Position numbers and translations under genes: made by a program. Of a stretch of 60,132 nt of DNA, positions 53,856-60,132 are shown piece by piece. This DNA is from Ignavibacteria bacterium (GTDB lineage Bacteria > Bacteroidota > Ignavibacteria > Ch128b), in assembly GCA_016873845.1 (NCBI GenBank), contig VGVX01000008.1:1-60132 (forward strand), read 5' to 3'. Positions within the stretch are counted from its first letter, which is position 1; each line of letters starts with the position of its first letter. The notes below the pieces were generated by a model. It ran no database searches. It worked only from the letters and a program-made list of their open reading frames with translations, and had not been told where the DNA came from.

Positions 53856-56800
53856 TCAAAATTCGAATTTATATTTTAAACCTATTTCATTAATCATTTC
53901 TTCCTGCCTTGCAGATTGTATTGACGCTTGCTTTCTCTCAAGCCGAATATAGAATCGTTCGGTTACCGGATACTCCAACTGTATATTTGCCAATCCGATA
54001 TTTTGAAATGCTTCTGCATCACCGCCGACTTTGAATCTGATGTTTTCAACTTTTCCCTCAACATTGAACTTAGTCGTTTCGCCGACTTTCTTAATTTCTA
54101 CTGTTCGCAGTACGTCACCAAGAATTTGATTTGCAAAGTTCGCAACTACTGAACCGAGCAGCGACGTCGCCGCATTTCCAAATACTCCTCCCAGAGAACC
54201 TGCAGCATTGTTTTTATCCTGAGCAGTTAAATCTTCTTTAAATTTTCCAAGAAGAACAAAAGCAACTACATCCGACGCATCTTTATTATTATCAACAACC
54301 CCATCGATTGATACTTCAATGTTATCAGGATTGTTAACAAGATTCTTCGCCAGCTCCCGAACTGTTCCTTCCAGTTTCAATTTTATTGTAACTAATTTAT
54401 AATCTGTCGAAAGAGTATCTCCGCTTATATAATAGTCTTTGAAAGTCGCAGTGACATTTAAAAATGGATTTGATAGCTCACGTTCAAATCGAAGAGTTCC
54501 TTCGGCATTAAATCTCTGATAAAAATTCAAGTAGCTTTCATCAGTCAGTTCAATTTCGCCTTGAGTAAAGGTTTGTTTATTGCTGACATCGACAAGAATT
54601 TCACCTTTCAGATCGGCAAAAAGCTTTTGATTCAATTCTCTGCTGAAGATGAATTGAACATTCACATTGTTCTTCAAAATTATTTTCATTCGAACAGAAA
54701 AATTCGGGAACAATCCTTTGTCGGGTGAAATTTTATTTTTCTCATTCTTGCGTATGGATTTTTCAGCTTCTTTAAATGCGAGGTCAACAGAATCAATTTG
54801 CTCATTTTTATTTATAAATCGGTAAGTGAAACCCTCTCGTTCAATTTGGTACTGAGTTTCAAACTGGGGAATGGTTAGGGATGTTTCTTTGATATAGAGG
54901 TCTCCGGTTAGAGAAGAATAATTTTTATCCCCAAAAATCCTAATCGGTGTGCTCGTTTCAAGAACTAAATCTCCATAAACAATCGGACTTACTGATTTTG
55001 ATTCACTTGAGAGAACCATCAGCGAGCCGTTTGAAGTGAAATCAAATTTTTTAATTTCGAATTTATCCAAATCAATAAATCCGCTCGCAATGATAGTCCC
55101 TCCTTTACTTCCGACGTTTTGATTTGAGACCTTCAATTCTGTCAATTCGATTTTATCTCGAGCAAATTGAACTTCTGCCGAGCCAAGATATTTCAAGTTG
55201 TTTTGGGCAATTTGAAGAATTGTGTTTTCAACTTTCAGAAGACCATTCATAATTGGCTCATCGTAAGTGCCAACCAAACTTATATCACCATTAGCAAATC
55301 CAGCAATATTTTTTAGCTGCGGAATGAAAGCCTGAAGCGGCGTGAGATTGAATTTATTCAAACTTAGAATAACTAAGATATCTTTTTGGGGTATTAATCT
55401 ATCATTAACTGAACTGAAAGATAGATCTATCGGCAGTTTCCCAAGGAGCGAAAAATCCTGTCCCTCGTAGATCGTGTCAGCATATTGCACATTGATGCTG
55501 AGAAGTTTGCTCTGATAGTCGACCTTTCCCTGAAGTTCGCCTAGTCGATTCGAGTTAATGCTAAGATCAGACAAGGAAATATTAGACTTAATGATCGGTT
55601 CATCTGCATTTCCAAGAAGTTCGGCAGAGAGCGAGATGTTTCCCGAAACTAGATTTTGATTTTCGGGAATAAAGTTTCTTATTATATCTTCGACATCGAT
55701 ACCATTAGCAGTTAAATAGAGCTTTTGATTTCCCTCCAGTCCGACTTCACCGCTTAATTTAATTCTTTCACGTTTTCTTCTAAGCGTAAAATTTTCAAAT
55801 TCAATTTTATCTTTGTTAAAAGAAAATTGCAGCGGTCCTTCGTTAGTGATCTTGTACTTTTTAATTTCTACTGTCGCACTCTTTATGTTCGCTTGATAAG
55901 TTGGATTCGAAATATCAACTTCGCCCTCTGAACGAATTTTAATAATGGAGTCGATTTCTGATATGATACGATACTTAAAATTATTCGGATCAATCTCTGC
56001 TGCAAGATCAAAATTTTCAATTTGATTGTTGTAGATAATTTGATCGGCAGATGCATTGACCTTAGCAGCCATTCTTCTGCCATTTTCTACTTTATTCGAT
56101 TTGTTAAAGGTAAACGAAATATCTCCCCCTTTTATTCTTCGGGACATATCAGCATCGATCAGCCAGAAGTTTTCCAATTTATTAACTGCACTTAGCTGAA
56201 ACGAATCTTCGTTATTTTTTACAACACCTTTAATGTCTCCATCGATCTTTAAGCTTAAACCTTTTGCAAATATGCTTATTAGATCAAACTCACGGAACTT
56301 AATATTAAAAGATAGATTAAAATTCTTTTCAGAAATTAATTTCGGTCTATCCGCTTGAGCTTTGCGGTGAGAGATTTTTTGACCAATTTTTGTCGCTGAA
56401 ATCGTATCAGTTATAAATGCAACAGGATTGAATGACTTCAGTTTACTTTGAATTTCTTTTTCAATCTCCTTTAGATTTTTTGGAACTGTTTCGGCGAGAT
56501 CGCTGATCAAGAAATCACCGGTGATATCGATGTCAGTGAAATCCGATCTCAGTTTTATCGAACGATAATTCTCTTTAAGCCCTGTCAACAAGAGTTCAAT
56601 CTTTGATTCAGGAATTTGAACATCATTCACTACTGAATTCAGGAAATCAATATTAAAGTATGAATTCATTTTTTCGATTTCGAAAGATTCACCGCGAATA
56701 TTCGCAATGAAATTCAAGTTGCTTCTATAATCCCTTAATCCGATATTTTCATCAAGATCAAGATTGGATGAGGCGAATGCGAAATCATACTTTGGCAGAT

Positions 56801-58382
56801 CTTTTTCTCGAAAGTCAAACCTGCCCTCAAGAGCAATATTTGTTTTCTTATTTACTGCGCCAAAAGAAATATCAAAAATTTTATTCTTTGCATCGATCCA
56901 GACAGAAGATGAATCAATTTTATTTCCAGCGATTGTAGAGTTATGCAATTTTGCTCTGATCTCTGAATGTATCTCCTCAGGTGAAAATCCTTTTCCTTCA
57001 ACTGCAACAGTCCCGTTCAAACGTGAATCAATTCCGGCAAATGTCTTTAAGTTAAAATTGTGTAGGTTTAATTTCGCTCTGTACTCAGCTATCGATTTAT
57101 TGAAATCAAATTTCGCATCCCCTTGAATTTCCCCTTGCGAAGAATTTATTTTCATCTTTGCAGCGAAGTTTGCCGGTTCACCTGAATATTCAGCAGAGAG
57201 TTCCACTACTCCAAGTCCATCAAATTTCGGTATTCCATACAATGGAAGAAGCTTATTCACGTCATCCATTGCGAAAGTGCTTTTATCAATTTTTGCGTTG
57301 ATATAAAGCTTGTCGGGAGAATTTAAATTTAGAATTTTTGCTGTCGCATTAAGTGTAGTCTCTCCAAGGTTTATTCGAAGTTTAGCAACATTTAAATTTC
57401 CAAATTCTCCGCTGGCTGTCATGTTTAAACTAGCGTTACCCTTAAGCATATCAACTTGCGGGACCCAAGTTTTCAGATCATTAAACTCAAATGAGTTCGC
57501 CTCGAGACTTGCCTCAACGTATTTGTTCTCCAATCCTTCATATGAAAAATCGCTGAATAGATTCAGATCTTTAATTCTCGCAATCAGATTTAAATTCGTT
57601 TGATCTGTTGTCATATAGAATTTTTTAATACGCGCTTCTTTTTCGCTGACTGTTGCCGTCAAATTAAAATCACGTAATGTAAAGTTCTCGGCATTTGTCT
57701 TAAACCGGAAATTGCTGATATCCAGCCTAGCAGAATTTTTCTTCATAGAGACATCTGCTGCAAGCTGAAGATTCAAATCCAAAATTGTTAAATCAGAAAA
57801 ATTTAGAGTCTCATAAATACTATGCGAGAGATAACTTTCTGAGTCAATATTTTCTTTTATCCTAAAAGTGCATCGCTGCAATTCGAAGTTCTTCAGTTTA
57901 ATATCGTAATCGAACGGCACCGCTTCAGTTGTATCGGGTAAAGATGGATGCTTTATAACATTTTCAAAAATCCATTTATCATTTTCTAATTTAACCAAAT
58001 TTATTTCTGCTTCTTCGAATATGAGATTCTTAATAGAAATAGTTTTTCCGAGTAGGGCAATAGGATTTAGAGAAAGATAAATTCCTTCCGCTTTTATTAG
58101 GTCAACACCTGCAACATTGTATCGGACACCTCTCAGAGAAACATTTGTCACAAGCGTGCCGTAAATATTTTCAATCTCAATCTTTCCGTTGAGTTCTTTT
58201 TCCGCAAGAGAAATAATTTCATCCCGCAGATAATTTCTGAAAGTTGCTGTTTGAGAAAATCCAAGCAAAACGAGGAGCAAAACGAACAGAGTGATCAAAA
58301 ATTTTCCAAGCGCATGAAAAATTTTATAAGAAAGCGATCTGTGCCGGAGTCTGTGCTTGCTGTCCTTCCTGAAAAACTTCAT
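53856..58382 (-). CDS. tamB: Translocation and assembly module protein TamB
   Basis: 1508 residues. One N-terminal membrane helix (FHALGKFLITLFVLLLVLLGFS, about 23-44) anchors a very long beta-taco of repeated strands, as in AsmA/TamB proteins (KIEIENIYGTLVTNVSLRGVRYNVAGVDLI at the N-terminal end). The last 350 residues are the DUF490 domain: FADLKGEILVDVSNKQTFTQGEIELTDESYLNFYQRF, DYYISGDTLSTDYKLVTIKLKLEGTV, DVVAFVLLGKFKEDL, ending IGLKYKFEF. TamB spans the periplasm and transports lipids or helps outer-membrane assembly with an Omp85 partner. It lies directly behind the heptose genes and before rnr and the Omp85 fusion gene. Confidence 0.9.
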   Translation of the reverse strand: MKFFRKDSKHRLRHRSLSYKIFHALGKFLITLFVLLLVLLGFSQTATFRNYLRDEIISLAEKELNGKIEIENIYGTLVTNVSLRGVRYNVAGVDLIKAEGIYLSLNPIALLGKTISIKNLIFEEAEINLVKLENDKWIFENVIKHPSLPDTTEAVPFDYDIKLKNFELQRCTFRIKENIDSESYLSHSIYETLNFSDLTILDLNLQLAADVSMKKNSARLDISNFRFKTNAENFTLRDFNLTATVSEKEARIKKFYMTTDQTNLNLIARIKDLNLFSDFSYEGLENKYVEASLEANSFEFNDLKTWVPQVDMLKGNASLNMTASGEFGNLNVAKLRINLGETTLNATAKILNLNSPDKLYINAKIDKSTFAMDDVNKLLPLYGIPKFDGLGVVELSAEYSGEPANFAAKMKINSSQGEIQGDAKFDFNKSIAEYRAKLNLHNFNLKTFAGIDSRLNGTVAVEGKGFSPEEIHSEIRAKLHNSTIAGNKIDSSSVWIDAKNKIFDISFGAVNKKTNIALEGRFDFREKDLPKYDFAFASSNLDLDENIGLRDYRSNLNFIANIRGESFEIEKMNSYFNIDFLNSVVNDVQIPESKIELLLTGLKENYRSIKLRSDFTDIDITGDFLISDLAETVPKNLKEIEKEIQSKLKSFNPVAFITDTISATKIGQKISHRKAQADRPKLISEKNFNLSFNIKFREFDLISIFAKGLSLKIDGDIKGVVKNNEDSFQLSAVNKLENFWLIDADMSRRIKGGDISFTFNKSNKVENGRRMAAKVNASADQIIYNNQIENFDLAAEIDPNNFKYRIISEIDSIIKIRSEGEVDISNPTYQANIKSATVEIKKYKITNEGPLQFSFNKDKIEFENFTLRRKRERIKLSGEVGLEGNQKLYLTANGIDVEDIIRNFIPENQNLVSGNISLSAELLGNADEPIIKSNISLSDLSINSNRLGELQGKVDYQSKLLSINVQYADTIYEGQDFSLLGKLPIDLSFSSVNDRLIPQKDILVILSLNKFNLTPLQAFIPQLKNIAGFANGDISLVGTYDEPIMNGLLKVENTILQIAQNNLKYLGSAEVQFARDKIELTELKVSNQNVGSKGGTIIASGFIDLDKFEIKKFDFTSNGSLMVLSSESKSVSPIVYGDLVLETSTPIRIFGDKNYSSLTGDLYIKETSLTIPQFETQYQIEREGFTYRFINKNEQIDSVDLAFKEAEKSIRKNEKNKISPDKGLFPNFSVRMKIILKNNVNVQFIFSRELNQKLFADLKGEILVDVSNKQTFTQGEIELTDESYLNFYQRFNAEGTLRFERELSNPFLNVTATFKDYYISGDTLSTDYKLVTIKLKLEGTVRELAKNLVNNPDNIEVSIDGVVDNNKDASDVVAFVLLGKFKEDLTAQDKNNAAGSLGGVFGNAATSLLGSVVANFANQILGDVLRTVEIKKVGETTKFNVEGKVENIRFKVGGDAEAFQNIGLANIQLEYPVTERFYIRLERKQASIQSARQEEMINEIGLKYKFEF

Positions 58383-58386
58383 CGAA

Positions 58387-58866
58387 TTAGAGTCTCTTTA
58401 TCTTTTCTAAAATCGATGAGGTGGAATAATTATCTACGTACTTCAGAGAATAGACTTTTCCGCCATTGTTTTCGACAATATCTCTTCCGACGATTTGATC
58501 GATCTTCCAATCGCCTCCTTTAACTAAAATATCCGGAACTACTTTCGATATAATTTCAAATGGAGTTTCTTCATTAAAACTTATGACAAAGTCTACACAC
58601 TTAAAATTCGAAAGTACAAATGCACGGTCGATTAAACTTACTACGGGCCTGCCTTGACCTTTTAGTTTTCTAACTGAGCTATCTGAATTCAATGCGACAA
58701 CGAGTGCATCGCCAAGCTCTTTTGCCCTTGTCAGATAATCCACATGCCCGCGGTGAATAATATCAAAGCAGCCATTTGTGAAAACAAGTTTTTTATTTTC
58801 TTGACGCAGCGATCCTCTGATCTTCAAAAATTCATCAAGCTCTAGTAATCCGATTCTCGATTGCAT
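58387..58866 (-). CDS. rfaE2: D-glycero-beta-D-manno-heptose 1-phosphate adenylyltransferase
   Basis: 159 residues. VFTNGCFDIIHRGHVDYLTRAKELGDALVVALNSDSSVRKLKGQGRPVVSLIDRA is the cytidylyltransferase-type core with the HxGH motif, and GGDWKIDQIVGRDIVENNGGKVYSLKYVDNYSTSSIL is the C-terminal part of HldE. It makes ADP-heptose for lipopolysaccharide core. It is separated from the kinase gene by one base, so HldE is split into two proteins here. Confidence 0.92.
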   Translation of the reverse strand: MQSRIGLLELDEFLKIRGSLRQENKKLVFTNGCFDIIHRGHVDYLTRAKELGDALVVALNSDSSVRKLKGQGRPVVSLIDRAFVLSNFKCVDFVISFNEETPFEIISKVVPDILVKGGDWKIDQIVGRDIVENNGGKVYSLKYVDNYSTSSILEKIKRL

Positions 58867-58867
58867 G

Positions 58868-59857
58868 TTACATCGCCATCAAATTTTTGAATAGGTAGTC
58901 TTTATCAATCGGAACGATTCCGACTTCTTCGCACACAAGCCCTGCAGCAAGATTTGCGATTGTTGCAGCTTCTTTAATATCCGCACCTGCCGCCAGTGCC
59001 ATTGAAAGTGTTGCAATCACTGTATCCCCTGCACCGGAAACATCTGCAACTTTTCGAGCTTTGGTTGGAATTGAATCGAATTTATCTACAGATGTGAGAA
59101 GCGACATTCCCTTTTCACCGCGAGTTAGCAGTACGCAATCAGGATTTAGTTTCTCTTTCAATGCTTTGCAAGCTTGAAAAACCGTTTCATCCGACGTTAA
59201 TTTTGTTGCGAGAATATCTTCTGTCTCTTTTTTGTTCGGTTTGAAGACTGTTACGTTTTTGTATTCAAAGAAATTATCGAATTTGGGATCAACCGTTACA
59301 AAAATTTTGTTCTCATTGGCAAGCTTGATAACTTTTTTAATCAAACTTTTTGTCAGCACGCCTTTGTTGTAATCTTCGAGAATAATTCCTTTCAAGTCTT
59401 TGAGGTGTGAGTTGAGGTATTTTAGAATTTTGTTTTCAAAATCTTCCGAAATATCTTTTCTGTCTTCTTTGTCAATTCTAACTACATGCTGGCTGTGTGC
59501 AATGATCCGTGTTTTGACCGTCGTCGGTCTCTCTTCATCAACGAAAATCCCATCTTTAATAAAATCATTTTCTTCGAGGAGAGAATCAAAAATAGAAGCT
59601 TCTCTATCGTAACCTATAACACCAATCAGAAGCGGAATCCCGCCAAGAGATTTGATATTTAATCCAACATTCGCTGCACCGCCGAACCGATAAGATTCTT
59701 CTTCAACATCAACAACGGGAACCGGGGCTTCGGGAGAAATCCTTCCGACCTTACCCCAGATATAAACATCGAGCATCAAGTCGCCTATAACAGCAATTTT
59801 TTTGTCATTCAATCCTTTGAAAATTGTCTCGATACGCTCATTTGAAAACTGTACCAA
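58868..59857 (-). CDS. rfaE1: D-glycero-beta-D-manno-heptose-7-phosphate kinase
   Basis: 329 residues, a PfkB-family kinase. KKIAVIGDLMLDVYIWGKVGRISPEAPVPVVDVEEESYRFGGAANVGLNIKSLGG and the end ADVSGAGDTVIATLSMALAAGADIKEAATIANLAAGLVCEEVGI with the GAGD anion hole and base are as in the kinase half of HldE. It forms heptose 1,7-bisphosphate. It precedes the adenylyltransferase gene in one transcript. Confidence 0.93.
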   Translation of the reverse strand: MVQFSNERIETIFKGLNDKKIAVIGDLMLDVYIWGKVGRISPEAPVPVVDVEEESYRFGGAANVGLNIKSLGGIPLLIGVIGYDREASIFDSLLEENDFIKDGIFVDEERPTTVKTRIIAHSQHVVRIDKEDRKDISEDFENKILKYLNSHLKDLKGIILEDYNKGVLTKSLIKKVIKLANENKIFVTVDPKFDNFFEYKNVTVFKPNKKETEDILATKLTSDETVFQACKALKEKLNPDCVLLTRGEKGMSLLTSVDKFDSIPTKARKVADVSGAGDTVIATLSMALAAGADIKEAATIANLAAGLVCEEVGIVPIDKDYLFKNLMAM

Positions 59858-59879
59858 AATCGTTCTCCTTTATTCGCTT

Positions 59880-60132
59880 TTATTTTTTGAAGCTGTAAAC
59901 AAAATCGTTTGTGAACTTTAATCTGCTTATACCTGAATATGTTCCAAACCAAATACTCTCACCATCGAAATACATCGAGAGGATTTTATCATTCGTCAAA
60001 CCAAGCTGCTTTGCAGTCAAGCGGATCATCTCGCCGGTTCCTTTGTGGATCAAGACGACTCCCTTTCCCTCCTGCTCTTTATTATGCGGAATGAAATCGT
60101 AAATCCCAATCAGCAAATAACTTCCATACGAT
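59880..60132 (-). CDS. Propeller protein, C-terminal fragment
   Basis: The frame is open at the right edge of the window and runs 83 residues to a stop at 59880. The readable part SYGSYLLIGIYDFIPHNKEQEGKGVVLIHKGTGEMIRLTAKQLGLTNDKILSMYFDGESIWFGTYSGISRL contains repeats like two-component-regulator propeller (Reg_prop) blades, DGESIWFGTYSGISRL being typical. The N-terminal part and full function lie outside the window. The heptose kinase gene follows 22 bases later. Confidence 0.6.
   Translation of the reverse strand, partial: SYGSYLLIGIYDFIPHNKEQEGKGVVLIHKGTGEMIRLTAKQLGLTNDKILSMYFDGESIWFGTYSGISRLKFTNDFVYSFKK

Noticed and set aside
1-60132. CRISPR arrays, insertion sequences, prophage genes, rRNA
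   Set aside because: No regularly spaced repeats, transposase or phage motifs, or rRNA segments were found on reading the window.

Overview
The window is AT-rich bacterial chromosome. It most resembles the Bacteroidota/Chlorobi/Ignavibacteria side of the tree, and an Ignavibacteria-like organism fits best. The main clue is a set of large secreted proteins whose C-termini carry a YQNYPNPFNP-type linker, a final beta-sandwich and a basic last strand (ending KKMILIK, KKLIYLK, LKMIYQK, KKMNLLK or RKMILMK). This is the sorting domain of the type IX secretion system (T9SS). A PorV/PorQ-family protein, TonB-dependent uptake, TamB, an Omp85-type protein and heptose-activating enzymes show a Gram-negative outer membrane. 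Two near-perfect TTGACA-17-TATATT promoters indicate a conventional housekeeping sigma factor.

Layout: 1-3.4 kb holds a cut gene and a complete gene for secreted Asp-box (BNR-like) proteins. 3.4-7.7 kb is a leftward run of a TPMT-like methyltransferase, a CYTH protein and an AddB-like Fe-S nuclease, with adjacent or overlapping stop and start codons. 7.7-16.4 kb is mostly rightward: an RlmI-like rRNA methyltransferase, a small barrel, an M14 carboxypeptidase, a sugar nucleotidyltransferase, metK, ahcY, and a rhodanese/MauE pair; a leftward redoxin gene interrupts it. 16.4-22.5 kb holds a propeller-type T9SS cargo, a small membrane protein, a candidate structured RNA, tRNA-Thr(UGU), glnA with an Lrp-type regulator, and an overlooked 42-residue lysine-rich ORF.

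22.6-35.1 kb is a leftward block of envelope genes: an unknown exported protein, a TonB receptor, a 1200-residue secreted protein, a PorV-like barrel, a TlpA-like thioredoxin, a DUF6029-like barrel and a thioredoxin-like T9SS cargo. It looks like a dedicated outer-membrane export or uptake module. 35.2-41.1 kb holds two more large T9SS cargos, each ending in a strong terminator. 41.2-47.2 kb is a housekeeping operon in the order prs, rplY, pth, hppA, rpsF, ssb, rpsR, rplI. It has a good promoter and a leader before rpsF that could be an S6:S18 autoregulatory element. 47.2-60.1 kb holds a lipoprotein, an FmdB zinc ribbon, an Omp85 barrel fused to a metallopeptidase-like domain and a TolB-like propeller, RNase R, TamB, split HldE enzymes, and the cut end of a propeller protein.

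The observations most worth checking are: the POTRA-less Omp85 fusion as a possible TamB partner; the TonB/PorV/secreted-protein module; a minus-strand structured RNA beside tRNA-Thr; a palindromic insertion inside a T9SS sorting domain; and the rpsF leader. No CRISPR array, insertion sequence, prophage or rRNA gene was seen. All assignments come from reading motifs and context; no database search was possible.
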